A model generated the notes under the pieces. It did not search any database and was not told where the DNA came from. It saw nothing but the letters and a program-made list of their open reading frames with translations. A DNA stretch of 64,000 nt from Brassica napus (lineage: Eukaryota > Streptophyta > Magnoliopsida > Brassicales > Brassicaceae), in NCBI RefSeq assembly GCF_020379485.1, contig NC_063450.1, positions 54,087,374-54,151,373 of the forward strand, read 5' to 3'. The stretch's first letter is position 1; every line of letters starts with the position of its first letter. This document shows, in pieces, positions 9,616-22,410 of this stretch. A program made the position numbers and the translations under genes.

Positions 9616-12181
9616 TTTTAAACTCTGTGTTTTGTTTTTTTAGGAGTTTGTGATTGTGTTGAGGAGGAGAAGAGTGAGAGGGCAACTACTTCTTATAGAT
9701 TCTATGTAACAACACAAAAGTAGAGCGTGAGAATGACGACAAACTTGTCCCCAGGGGTTCAAGTTCAACTCCAGTCCTCTTCAAACCCGAATCTAAAGTT
9801 ATTAAGAGATTTTTCAAACCCCTTTTTTTTTATTTTCGACCCAAAAAAGGAAGAAGGTACGAACAACGTGAAGATTCAAGTGGAAAGAATTAAGTTTGGG
9901 CAAATGGGCTTTTAAATGGATAGGCCCATTTGTTGTGTATCCTAACACCCTTATAATCTGTTTAATATAAAAGGCCTCCTTAGGTGATAGGCCCATTCTT
10001 CGTGTAGGTCATTTTCGCTTATTATCTGATAAGGTCTAATCTTAATATTAATCTTTTGGGCTCGAATGTCAGCATGAACTTCTAATATGAATATTAACAA
10101 GGAAAAAAAGATGAAACTTTCACTTTATTTCTCACGGTCCTGCAGTAATTGATCCCAAGAACCCGATGGCGGGTTCTACAAATTTGTCTTGATTTATATC
10201 AAGTCATCTTGTAGCTTGATTCAATATTAAATCGTGTTTGGCTTTGGTTCTGGAATCGGGAAGTTCTAACATTACTGCCGGACATGGACTAGGATCAGCG
10301 CATTTTGCTTTTTATAGGAAAGTTGCATAGGTATCGCTTGTGTAAGTGTGTAACACGACATGATCAACATCATCTTCCTGATTTGTATACTTCGTAGTTA
10401 GTGTTTTGATACTATAGTCTATAACTCTTATGATAAAGAAACGCAACTTTTGAATTCACAAAAATGAGTTGAAGAATTATGAAAGAGTTTGAATATTGGA
10501 GAAAAGTAGGTACGAGTCACAATTTGTACCCTAATTTGGACGGTTCCCATGCTTGTCACGTCTATTTTAGATGGACCACGAGATTTTCTATTTCTGTGAA
10601 ATTTATAAAAGTTGTCAAAATAAGCAAGAACTTGAATTAAAATGCCTTTACCCAAATTAGAAACTCGTGAGAGACTTTACCATTTAATTGACACGAAAAT
10701 GAGTCTTTGAGACATATTGGGATGTGAAAACACCTTTGATTCTTCGTGGGTTAAGACTTTGGTGGTGATATCAGAACCGTTTTCTTTATTGACTAATCAA
10801 TACTACTAATTAAAAAGACGAGTAAACAGTATGTTAACTAAGTTTACACCAGCTGTTTTTCTATATGGTTAGCATAAAGCCTTCCTATTATTATATCACA
10901 CAGTATATTACGACTAAGTGTGAATAGTAAATCGCTTGAGTAATAGAATAGCCGTTTTGAGGAAAAAAAAGTGTGAATAGTAAATCCCTTATAAAGTCAT
11001 TCTAATCCGTATTTCTTTAGGGGCCTTAATTATAACGTGATTTCGGTTCATGTTAATTTCACAAAATGCAATTCAGATTGAAGTTTACTATATATAGAAA
11101 ATGTATTGAAAGCGATGGGACAAAACAAAGGGAATAAGGTAGGAAGGTAACTCAAGGCTGTCGGTGACGGACGATAATATATGATCAAGATGTGTGTGTT
11201 AAAAATGAGTCTTCTCCACTTGCACCTAAAAAAACAAGATTCTTCCAGAGCAGAAAAAAGCCAAGAAATATAATTTTAAAACCTTAACTACTATACAATT
11301 TGATGTATAAATATTGATTACTATATAGTATATATCATCGACGAAAGAAAAATAATTACATCTAAATACCCCTTTAGTTTGTTAAAATTAACTATATTCC
11401 TCCATACTAATACCCCTTTATATCTGCTTCTCGTGAAATTATAATTTCATTTCTTTCTGCGTTTTATCCTTTCACGATATCTTCGGACAATAAGACGCAT
11501 CTAACTAATATTCTAAATATGGAAACTGACATCTTGAATGGCAATGCATAATTAAAAGAAACAAAGCCGAAAAGAAAAATAAATGGCAGACTGTAAAAAG
11601 TAATGGTTTTATTTTTATCTTGCAGGGTAAATACACTTTCTACAAGAACAGAAATGTCATTTGTTTCAGAGAGTTTTCTACTCTCGTGAAAAGAGGTCGA
11701 ATCTATCGTCTACGTTGTCTCTGCAGAATAGACAGTGTTTCTTAGATACGATGCAAAAGAAGAGATCTTATAATTTTCTAGGTTTACTAAAGTTGCTGCA
11801 GAACACGAGTTCCACTCATCGCTGTGATAACAATTATACTATACATTTACAGTCTAATGTCGTTTCGTGTTTAGAGTTTTTCTAGACAAAGCATGAGAGA
11901 TACATGTCCTCGTTTCTGGGACCACCTCTAATTTAATTTCACGAATTATTTATATTGCTGACCCTATTCCGAGTAATTATTCTTGTTTTCTTATAGTATA
12001 TTTTTTTTTGTTTTGAAAAAGGTCTTATATTATTTTGACATAACATATACTTCATTGTGATTCGGTACCAAGTGGATATATATATATATATGATTATACC
12101 ATTGCATACACGGCTTAGTTAGTGGATGAATGTTTTTATTTGTCATTTTAAGCTAAAAACATCATTATTGGGGATTTCTTA

Positions 12182-12336
12182 GGGTGGGTTCTTAACGGAA
12201 TATAAGAACCCGTCTCTTAATTTTTAACTAAAAAAGTTAAGAACCGGTTCTTAAAACTCTTATTTAAGAACCGGTTCTTAACTTTTTTAATTAAAAATTA
12301 AGAAACGGGTTTTTATATTTCGCTAAGAACTCCACC
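12182..12336. mobile_element. Tourist-like MITE, 155 bp, TTA target duplication
   Basis: The element is one long inverted repeat: the left half (ggtgggttcttaacggaata) is complementary to the right end (cgctaagaactccacc), with a six-base centre. TTA stands on both sides (12179-12181 and 12337-12339), the signature of PIF/Harbinger-related MITEs. A close relative of nearly the same length lies at 37355-37510. Confidence 0.9.
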
Positions 12337-14020
12337 TTAAAAACCCTTCAATAATCATACTCTAGGCTAAAAATGTATCGACGAAAAAAATAGGGAATAA
12401 ATTAAGAAAACGAAAAAGAAAAAGAAAGATTATTCACGACGTTGATGAATAAAAAGTTTTCAATCTGAATAACTCGAAGTTTCGACCAAACAGTGAACAA
12501 AATCAAACAACACAATTATGAAAGTCCACCACATGATCCATCCAACTTTTATTATAATTTGTTCGATCAGAGACGATCCTGTTTAAGATTTAAAACAAAT
12601 GAGTATAGTGACATACCTAGTCCAATATCACATTATGAAAACGATTAACAGAAATGCATCTAACCCATATGTACAGCCTCATACATAAAATTTGTTCCTT
12701 TATGATATATTTTAGTATAATATTTGAACAGGACATAAGAATTTTAATTTATTCCATCTAATGTACTAACCAATCGTGGTTAAAAGTTATCTCGAATTAT
12801 AGGAAAATGAAGATCGGTTATATATTCTAGGTATTACTTGCAAGTTGTTTGTTTTCTAGAGGACTCTATAAGCAAAACAGCATATCCACTAATTATTTAA
12901 TTATTTGTTTTTTTAATTAGTATGTTAAAGTTTTGTCGATTGATAATTTAATATTGAAGCACTAAGAACAATCAAGAAGTGTACTGGCAAGTTGAGTAAT
13001 ACGATTATCCTCGTGAGACTACAAATCTTGCCACTTATAGAAAACTATTCAATTTAAATACTAGCCCTCATGCCATTATTATATTCCCGAAGTGACGACT
13101 TCAGTGACGAAATTAGGTTCATCTTAAATTTAATACTTCATAAAATCGTACTTAAGGAACTTACTTTATTTATTTAAACTTCTGCAGACAATTTATATTC
13201 ATGACCAACTGATTCCTTATCGTACGATTAAAAACAATACTACTTGGGATTAAACTAATTACTCCGTATAAAGTTTCGAAATTCCCAGGAAGTCTGCAGT
13301 CATTGGTCCGTCGTACCGCTTCCTCGTACACTAATCTCCACTTGCCTTCAAACCCTAGATAATCTTTTTTGTAACTATAGATTATTCTTTTAGTAAAAAA
13401 AACTATAGATAATTCTTTTAACATGCCCAGAACAAAACACACATACAAAAATGTGCATATGAATATTGTAAATATGTATGTGAACGCGTTGCCGATTTCT
13501 AAAACGTCTCTTGAGATACTTGAAAGATTTCCGTTACTACTTACTCGATATATAAGTTTTGACTGATATATTTTAGAATGATAGATTTGGGTTTAGCTCA
13601 TCTTATGATGAATCGTGTGTTTAACGAATAGGTTGACAAAAACAAAAAACAAATAGTCTGCGCCATTTGAAGAAGATGTTGTTACGACGTGAATGACACA
13701 ACTTCATTGGACGCAGTTTGATATAACAAACACAGGACGTAAGTGATTGCTTCATAGTACTCAACCCTCGCGATCTATTCGATATTTTGTTAGTTTACTA
13801 CATAGCCAATAGAAGACATTTATTTTGACAAAAATATGGATTTAATTATATATAACAAATTTTAATAAAATAAACCCATCAGTTCCAGTATAAAATAATG
13901 TATTGTTATTATTTATATGTTCGCCTTGCTTACAATAAAGTATAAGTTTTTTTTAACACGCGACTATAAATTGAAAACGATTATTTTAATCGCTGTAAAC
14001 CTAAATTACATTGGTTCTTA

Positions 14021-14140
14021 GGACATTTCCTACTCCATTATATCTTTCATTTTAAAATAGAATTTACAATAAAAATATTCTAATGATATTTTATTTTTCA
14101 CTCTATCATAGAATAAAAAATAAATTTATTGGAGATGGTT
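14021..14140. mobile_element. Degenerate Tourist-like MITE
   Basis: Left end ggacatttcc and right end ggagatggtt form imperfect terminal inverted repeats. TTA flanks both sides (14018-14020 and 14141-14143) and the AT-rich interior is partly self-complementary. Old and decayed. Confidence 0.5.
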
Positions 14141-14186
14141 TTAGTGGTGATAAAAAAAAAAGCAAATTTACTTATACAATAAATTA

Positions 14187-14436
14187 CTCTCTCTATTTCT
14201 GAAAGTAATATTTTTTAGAGTATGCACACTTATTAAGAATTTAATAAATATTTATAGTTTAATTTATTTTTTACTTTATTATACACTTTCCAATAACTTT
14301 TCATCAATAAAATTTAATCAATTTAAATATTCTCAATTAATGTTTCTCAAAAATGTAAAAAAAATACCTTAACAATATAGATAATCTATCTTTGTGGAAC
14401 AAGAATTTTTTTTTAAAATTCTTACTTTCTATGGAG
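14187..14436. mobile_element. Stowaway-like MITE, about 250 bp
   Basis: Ends ctctctctatttctgaaag and ctttctatggag resemble the plant Stowaway terminus CTCCCTCCRTTT, flanked by TA. The interior matches the element at 37782-38035 in opposite orientation (shared stretches around ttataaatatttatta and gtgtataataaagta). Confidence 0.75.
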
Positions 14437-15417
14437 TATTACTGTGTAACACCAACCAATATTTAAGGAGGAGCAAGTTATAGAGAGTAAAAGTGAACTC
14501 TAAAAAAGATTTCATGAATAAGTGTAAGAGTAGTTTACCAAAAAAATAAAATAAGTGTAAGAGTAGTAAACGTTTAATAAAAATCCAACTATTTTTTTAA
14601 TTAAAAGAGGATAGATGAAGTGAAGCCGAGAAGTCTCTCTCGCCATTATAACAATGTCTGACTTCTTTTGGGTTCTGTGAGAGATGGAGAGAGAAACTGA
14701 TTCAAAGGATACATTACTTGAATATGACCACTCATAATAATCCCCAATTTTAGTTTGCCTCTTTTCTCTTTAACTAAATTTATATTTCCTTTTTTTTTAT
14801 CAAAAACTAAATTTATATTTCCTTCTTTTTTTTTTTTTTTTTTTCATAACCATTTGTTTAGTCTTGGAATATTATTTGTTCTCAGGCTCACGGTTTCATA
14901 GCTTGGAATATGACTTGTGTTAGTAAAAAGGAAGAATACAAAAAAAAAAAAAAGATCTTACGGTTGATATTCATTTAAACTTTTTGTTGAGATCGTAAAT
15001 TAACTGCAAGATTTTATTTTTTCTTACTTCATTAGGGAAACATTAGCACCAATCTACTTCTGTTTCCTATCTCCCCTCACCGTTAATGCTGCGAGAACAT
15101 AAATATCACTGTTTTCTGTCGGTAAAATATCTACAAAATGGACAAAACCAAAACTTTACTTTAATAACAGTAATAAACTATGAAGAACATACTTTTATGG
15201 ATGATTAAACTTTTCTTAATTTGTATATATATATATTATATTCAACATCAATAATAATACTTGAAGTTATACAGTACATTTCTAAATTTTTTATTTTTTA
15301 TTATTATAAAATTTGTCAATAATAATTTGCTAGTCTTGATGAAATGTAAATGTTGTCTAATGGAAGTGAAAAAATATATTTTGACTAAACCCAACTGTTC
15401 TTTACGACTTTTTTATA

Positions 15418-15669
15418 CTCCCTCCGTTCTGTTATATATGACGTTTTGGAACTTATATTTTGTGTCAAAATATGTGATGTTTTCCAAAATACTACGCAGA
15501 ATTTAATGACTTTAGACTTCGTGTACCCTTGCTTTGATTAATTAATGATCTATGATCAAGAGTAAAGTGCACACTAAAACAGTTAAGGAAGGATAAAACA
15601 GACATTTCAATAGCTTTCTTAAATTGTGTGAAATCTTCCAAAACGTCAGTTAAAAAAATACAGAGGGAG
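15418..15669. mobile_element. Stowaway-like MITE, 252 bp
   Basis: Left end ctccctccgttctg and right end cagagggag are inverted repeats flanked by TA on both sides. Next to them, gacgttttggaa on the left pairs with ttccaaaacgtc on the right. This is a different family from the copies at 14187 and 37782. Confidence 0.85.
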
Positions 15670-16460
15670 TAACCGTTAAATATTATGTACCTTTTCACAG
15701 ATTGTTTACAGCTGCTTGGTGAGTTGAATCCCAATTTAATGTGTTCAACTTATAGGATTTTATGGTTACAAAGTGAACTTAAAAGTATTTTATGATTTGA
15801 TTTCTTCTCAGTCAGACTTTCTCAAACAGATGGAGCAAAAGGAAATCCCACCAAACAAGTTTTCTATAGAATAGAAAAGTATATATTTAAATTAATAGAT
15901 ATGTTGTGTGAAACAATATTTCACATTTGGGTGATATTGGGTGAAAAGTTTGAAAGACGAAAGAAATAAGATGAAGATTAAAGGACTCAAAAAAGCTGGA
16001 GATATAAATCGAATATTGATATGACAGAGGAATGATAAAACAAGTTAGGACTGAACAAAGATGTAGATAGGCGCAGGCAACATATAAAGCAGTAACGTTT
16101 TAAATTCTTTTAATAAAAGTATCGAGAAGAAACAACAAAAGACAACTCATTGACAAAACTCTTCTCAACCTTTTTAGTCAGAACATCTTTTTTTTTTGGT
16201 CAATTTAGTCAGAACATCTTAAATAACACAATTATCCAATTCCCATATATCCAAGCATTATGTGAATATATGTAAGACATAACCAGATCGAGTAAAATTT
16301 AATTCGATTAAGTTCCTGAGAAATTTTCTTAGCCTAATTTAAAAAGACGTTGAAAGAGAAATGAACAAACGAAAAGCCGATAATTAATTTAATGACCAAG
16401 AACATATGAAACTTTAAAAGGTTCATTTTACCCTGAAATTGTTTCTCGTAAGTTAAAGAT

Positions 16461-18636
16461 TCAAGGTCTCATGAGAGGAGGTTGGAAGCCATTGGTCTGC
16501 AGCCAATTCTGATGAGAAGTAGGAGTAGAATTAAAAATCTGATGGTGATTATGAGGAGAGAATCCTGATGATGCTGCAGCATTTGCCAACACTTGGTTCG
16601 CGGTGGTCCGACCTTCAAACTGGTGGTTCTCGGTCACCGGAAACAGCGAGAATCCTCCTCCGCCATGAATGTTACTGCTGCCCGGAAACTACTTTACACC
16701 ACACATAAAAATTGCTGTTATAAAAGCATAACCAACTGAAATTTAAACAAATGGGTGCTTATTGTTGTGTCTTTTTTTACTCACTTGGTGAACAGAATCG
16801 GGGATATAGTTAACCATTCCGGGACCTAAACCGAGAATCTCATTAGAGTGGAGGGAATCTTGTTGGTTCATCTAAATAAAAAGAAAAATGTCTTTAACAA
16901 AAGAATATAATAAATGGTAAATCAATTAAAAAAAAAAGAGGTTAAAATCGTTATTAAATTATTAAACCTTTACCTTGAGCCGCATATCTTGACCATTATG
17001 CTTCGAATTAACCGAGTTTCCCAAACTCAAATCGAGGTTATGATCATGTTGAATAGGATTCCCTGATGACTCTACACAAATTCAAAATCTTGAAAACAAG
17101 TTCTTCTAACCCACAAAAGATATAATCCAGGACTAAAAGAAATATAAAACTGAATCACAAGAACTGTTTTTACCGGCATTCAGTTCTTCGTCGTATATGC
17201 TTGAATCAAAGTTAGTCACAGCATCTTTGCCATTACATTTGATTGCAGCTTTATCATAAGCTCTGCGGTTATTAAATTAAAAATATATTATAAGATTTAA
17301 ATTTTCTAACAATAAAGTGGTGTGGAATCAAAGATGAAGACGTTTACCTAGCAGCCTCAACCTCGGTGTCGAACAAACCCAAATAAACATACCTAATATG
17401 AAGGATTCAAGAATCCAACCTCGTTAGAATAACAAATCTATTAGCATAATTATAAATAACAAAGGGTTTTTATTAATGAAAGTACTTTTTGCCTAAGAAT
17501 TGGCCCATTCGAGCTTCCCAACGACCACACTTATGCAAAGTGACACCTCTATACTTCGAACTTCCTCGAGGGAACCCTGTGCTTTGTCGGCGAAGTACGT
17601 GCACGAACTCTTCCTTCGTTAAATTCGTCATCTACCAACAGGTTTAAGTTTTTTTTTACTTATCATTCAATCAATTATAGATTGCATTGTTTTTTGGTTA
17701 TAAAGGAGTTACCTGCTTCATGTCATTATCATAATCTTCGATGTTAAAATTGATATCAGCTTCTACCCCACGGAATTTAATAGCAGCTCTATCATATGCT
17801 CTACATAAGATAATAAGTGAAATTTAAAAATTATAGTATACGTCTTGCTTACATATTTTACTTATTAAAGAGTCCATGGGAGAACTGTTGTCCAAAAAAG
17901 AGAGTCTATGGGAGAAGAAAACATACCGAGCAGCTGCATGAGCAGTGTCAAATCCACCTATTCAGGGAAAAAATGATTTTATTTAAATAATTTAACATTT
18001 TCAACAGCAAAAAGATGTAAGAAAAAATCTGAAAAGAGAGTAAAATTACCTAAGTAAACCTGTTTGCCACAGTCCCTGAATTTCAGAGAAACATATGGAA
18101 AAATTTATATTAAGATCTTTGAATATGATTGGTTGTATCAAATTAAAAGATGAGATTTTTTTACTGTAATTAAATTACCAAATATGAGACTCCCATCTTC
18201 CGGTTCGCCGGTAAAACGTAACGCCTCTATACTGAGAACTCCTTGACCTTGGTCCACGCCGGCTCTTTTTTAACGGCTGTGCCGGCTCCACCACCGCACC
18301 AACAGTTGCGGGTTTACCTACCGATGATCCTGTAGCTAGGTCCGACTGAGAGAACTGTACACCAAACCAGTGAGACCGAGGAAAGCTCGACCCGGGACCA
18401 CCACCACCGTTGTCTCCGACGCTAGATTCCATCTCCGGGAAGAACTGATGGGTTATAAGAGGGTTGTTGGCTCTAACCCGGTTAGGTTCATCATCATCGG
18501 ATCCATCTTCAATGACTACAGCAGATGAACTTGAGTTTGAGAAAGATCCGACCCGTTTACCCGGTGAAGAATAACAAAACTCTTCAGATTCTTCTTGTCT
18601 GACTGTCTGGTGTGGTGAGTCGTTTAGATCCCACAT
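16461..18636 (-). CDS. AP2: Floral homeotic AP2-domain transcription factor APETALA2
   Basis: Ten exons: 18179-18636, 18050-18075, 17927-17957, 17713-17800, 17486-17631, 17348-17392, 17174-17262, 16974-17071, 16785-16871 and 16461-16688. They total 1296 nt, 431 residues, close to the Arabidopsis AP2 length. The N-terminus MWDLNDSP is the AP2 EAR-like repression motif. It is followed by a Ser-rich acidic stretch, a basic nuclear signal [12 protein letters not shown]2 repeat 1 (residues about 133-196, [14 protein letters not shown]) and AP2 repeat 2 (about 225-285, [13 protein letters not shown]). Micro-exons of 26 and 31 nt inside repeat 1 match the usual AP2 gene structure. The protein specifies sepals and petals, represses AGAMOUS and affects seed size. 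The last exon holds an intact miR172 site. Nothing is broken. The 5' flank has CT/GA-rich tracts at about 18760-18900. Confidence 0.97.
16559..16579 (-). promoter_or_regulatory. miR172 target site in the AP2 mRNA
   Basis: The minus strand reads CTGCAGCATCATCAGGATTC and then T, the classic miR172 complementary site of AP2-class genes, in the last coding exon downstream of the AP2 repeats. It encodes the conserved AAASSGF peptide. This implies translational repression and cleavage by miR172. Confidence 0.95.
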
Positions 18637-19284
18637 TTTTTTCTTGTTCTAAAACTTTTCTTTCTTGTTTTTGATATTTGGGGTTTCAAACTTCAATCCT
18701 CTCTGTGGTCTGATTCTCCTCAAGGTTGTAGTCTAAATAAGAGAGAGAAACCAAAGAAAGAGCTAGAGAGAGAGAGAGAGGTGTTTCAGAGTTTGCTTCT
18801 ACGAAAGCTTTCATTTTTTATCCCTTCCTTTATATTTACTTCCAGCGCCCTTTCTTTCTCTCTCTCTCTCCCCACTTTACTATAATATTATTCTCTCTCT
18901 AACCACTTGCTTTCTTTGGAAAAAAGATTATATGCGAAACAATTCCTCGTATTGGAGTTTCTTTATTTTCGTATAAAAATATTTCCACTTTTATTATTAT
19001 CTATGTATACAAATATCATCACTGATTAATCAAAGATTCCATTAATATGTAATTTCATGTTTTAAGAAACTAAAAGTAGGTCCACGGTTGATTTTGCAAG
19101 CAATCTATAAAAGGTATTTTTTGCAAGAAAATGAGTAATTTGATAGATTAATGAACCCACCCCACCACAAGTTTGCTAAAATTTGTATACTTCAGCTCTT
19201 GGCACAAAGCTTTTTCTTTGTTTTCTTTTCTTTTATGTATGACTAAAAGTTTAGCGGATACAAAGACAAATAGATCACGCATTA

Positions 19285-20232
19285 ATCTATTTACTAGGAT
19301 AAGATCTGCGCGTTGCGAGTGAATTTATTTGTATATATTATCGATAATTTTTTTATATATTTGATCATTTTATTTATATATATATAATGTTTTTTCGTTG
19401 TTATTATATTTTTTTTTCTGATGGACCGGATCATTTTTATTAAAAATTGTGGAACTAAACTATAATTAATATATTATGGGTTGATCGGATTTGATATTAA
19501 ACAAATTATGACACAAAAATCTTATTTTTTTCATCGAACACATTTTTGAAAAAAATAAACAGTATTGTTCCAAAGTTGAATTATTTTGACATTTATCTTT
19601 CATATGGTTTTGAAAGGTTTCAGATTCAACCATTAAATTGATACATGTCATTTTAATGTTTTTAGTCGTATGGTTAAGGTAAACTTACATTTTTTGTAAT
19701 TTAAACTCGTTTGAAAAAATTCAAAATATAACATATAAGAAAAATATAACATATAAGGTTTTCTCATTTTTGTAATTTAAAGTCGTTTTAAAAAATTTAA
19801 AATATAACATATAAGGTTTCCTCAGTTTTGTAATTTAAAGTCATTTAAAAAAAATCAAAATATAACATATAAGAAAAAATATAATTTTTTTTATTATATG
19901 GTTACTGTTATTGCTTAATTTTTTAAATAATATAAAATTAAACAAAAATGAAGAAGAATGCAAAATTGTTATCAAATCTTTATTATTCATAGTCATTAAT
20001 TGTCATATATATGTTAATCGTATTAGGTAATTCTGTAGCTTTTATTTAAGGAGAGAATATATGCTTCTTATAGCTTGGGTTATATAATGAACAATGGTTT
20101 ATATAAGGTGTTCTATAATTTTTTGAAATATGATTTAGAAGGCATACACAACTATCACATAGGATGAAGTTTTTTTTAATTTTTACAAAATTCAGATTAT
20201 AACTATTTAAAAGATCTTCGATTAATATATAA
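19285..20232 (+). repeat. AT-rich dispersed repeat, copy 1 (Helitron-like candidate)
   Basis: It shares its head (ctagg/a-ataagatctgcgc followed by a ttgcg run), its middle (tcattaattgtcatatata, then taatttttatttaa-type sequence) and its tail (aatatataaggga) with copy 2 at 21372-22410. A small tandem repeat built on aatataacatataa lies inside (about 19720-19880). The lack of inverted ends and target duplication suggests a Helitron-type non-autonomous element, but no hairpin and CTRR end was established. Confidence 0.5.
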
Positions 20233-21371
20233 GGGATGTTAATGGTGTATATTTATGTACAATAAATATGTGTTTTCATGATCCGGTAAATTAAAGTAGA
20301 TGAAATATTAAGTTTGATACCATATATTTTATTTATATGTTTATTTTTAGTCAACCTATTATTTCAAGCAAGTAATATGTTCACACTATAGATTATAGGA
20401 GTTGTCAGCTATAAAAAAAGTACTAATAATATTTACACTTTGTATATATTGCTTAAGGCCTCATCGGTGTAATTTTCTATTGCTGTTCAAATACTTTACC
20501 CAAACTTTTACTGTGTCTGAGACCATAAATCAGTTGATCGTTAACTATCTGTTTTCTTAATGGGTTGTTACAACCAGAGGCTTGTTAAATATATAGGAAA
20601 AAAAAATTATGTCCAACGTTTCCTAAAACTCATTTATCAAGCTGTGCTAATTGTTTACTTGGTTATTTGACAATTTGTTCACATTATAACAAATCTAGAT
20701 AATCTTTTTATAACTAGTTCGTTTCATCAAAAGTTTAGCAACATTTTTTTATTCAATTGTTATTTACAAACGAGTAGTTCTCAATGCTATAGGCTATTTT
20801 GTTGTTAGGTATAAAAACGTTTAGTGACATAAAGATTTATGCAAACTGAAACTGATCAAGATTGATACGGTATAATTTATATCCAAAACCTTTAATAGGA
20901 AACTATAGTTAACATAGACGAGTTGCAAATAACAAGTTCCTTCTTAAAAATTGCAATGCCCTTATCGCAAATATCCAGATCAACTTGTTGAGAAGTAACC
21001 TTTTACAGATCTCATACATTAGTTTAATGCAAAATGCTACATTGCTTTGCTTAAATTGCGCATTCAGTTTTGCTGGCTTAGTATAGTCATAAAAGCTAAA
21101 AATCCTTGTAAATTATAATAACATAGACCAAAAAGAAAAATGAGATAGCTAATGCTTTACCTATGTTAACTTGCTAGAAATACAATTCTATATATTTCGG
21201 TGTTATTGTATTTTAAAAGAAATTTAGAAACTTTAAGTTACCCCAACCCACCGTAGGCTCGATCGGTGGTCCATTGTCCAGTTCCAATATAATTTCGATT
21301 ACGTAAAACGAATGCCACAAATCAATCCTTGGGGTTGGTAGCTTGAAATACGACGAGAATACAAGAATACA

Positions 21372-22410
21372 TTACCACTAGATTAAGATCTGCGCCTTGC
21401 GCGGAATAAACATTATATATAAAAATTATTTTATGTATTATATATTTTTATATATTATAAAATAATAAATATATATTGAATAATTAAAAGTCAGTAACTA
21501 TTACATATATAATTAAACTGGTGCGAACATATAAATCAATTTTATTAATCCAAACAATTTTTTAAAAAATTTGATAGGTTATGTAATTAAATTTAAATGA
21601 TATTAACATACATAATATATTTTTAATATTAATGTCTATTAAATGATGCTTTCTACTCATATGTTTTTTTGATCATATGTATCTTTAATAGCAAAAACTT
21701 TAAATTACTGATAACAAAATTTTCATTGTGCGATTAATAATTTTAGTAATTTATAATTTTAAAAAAATTTATCAATGTTAGTTCAAAACTTTTATCAAAA
21801 AAAATTTATTCAAAGTAAATTTTGAAATTAAAATATTTATTTATTCAATATGGTTTATAGTTTAATTTAGAATGATATATATACATATATATTTAAAATC
21901 TTAATGATTAATTAAATTAAACTTTTATTTATATGATTTTGTAATCATTTGTATTTTGTCATAAAAAAATTTTAAACCATGAATCGCAAAATTTGAATGT
22001 GAGACTTTTAACAGTTTTAGTAATTTATATTCGTTTTTTAAAATTCAAAATATAACATATAAAGAAAAATCTAAATTTTTATAATATGGTTATTGTGATT
22101 TTTTAAAATTATTTTAATAGTTTAAAATTAAACAAATTTGATAGAAGATACATTATTTTTTTATCAGATATTTATTATTCAAAATCATTAATTGTCATAT
22201 ATACTTTAGCCACATTAGACAATTCCGTAATCTTTATTTAAAGAAATAATAAATGACATTAATAATGAATTTATGATTAGTTTAATAAAAAACTTATTAT
22301 ATAATTAGATGGACCAACATATTTCTCTAATAATTCTAAGAATCATCATAGTGATGACACGTGGCTACAAAAATAAGTTGTAATGTTTCACAAATAATAT
22401 ATAGGGGATA
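21372..22410 (+). repeat. AT-rich dispersed repeat, copy 2 (Helitron-like candidate)
   Basis: The head (actagattaagatctgcgcc), a middle block at about 22165-22250 and the tail (aataatatataggggat) match copy 1 in the same order and orientation. It is about 1 kb long. No protein-coding content. Confidence 0.5.

Larger units (their letters stand above)
9616..16460. other. Intergenic region between NAPRT1 and AP2 with MITEs; no SPATULA gene seen
   Basis: No convincing gene was found in these 6.8 kb. Open frames are short, AT-rich and without recognisable domains. In Arabidopsis SPATULA (a bHLH gene) lies here; no bHLH-like basic region or helix could be found in any frame. Structured features are MITEs at 12182, 14021, 14187 and 15418, a short direct repeat (gtgtgaatagtaaatc, about 10918 and 10971), a (ta)n run near 12077-12091 and several poly-A/T runs. 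Confidence 0.7.
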
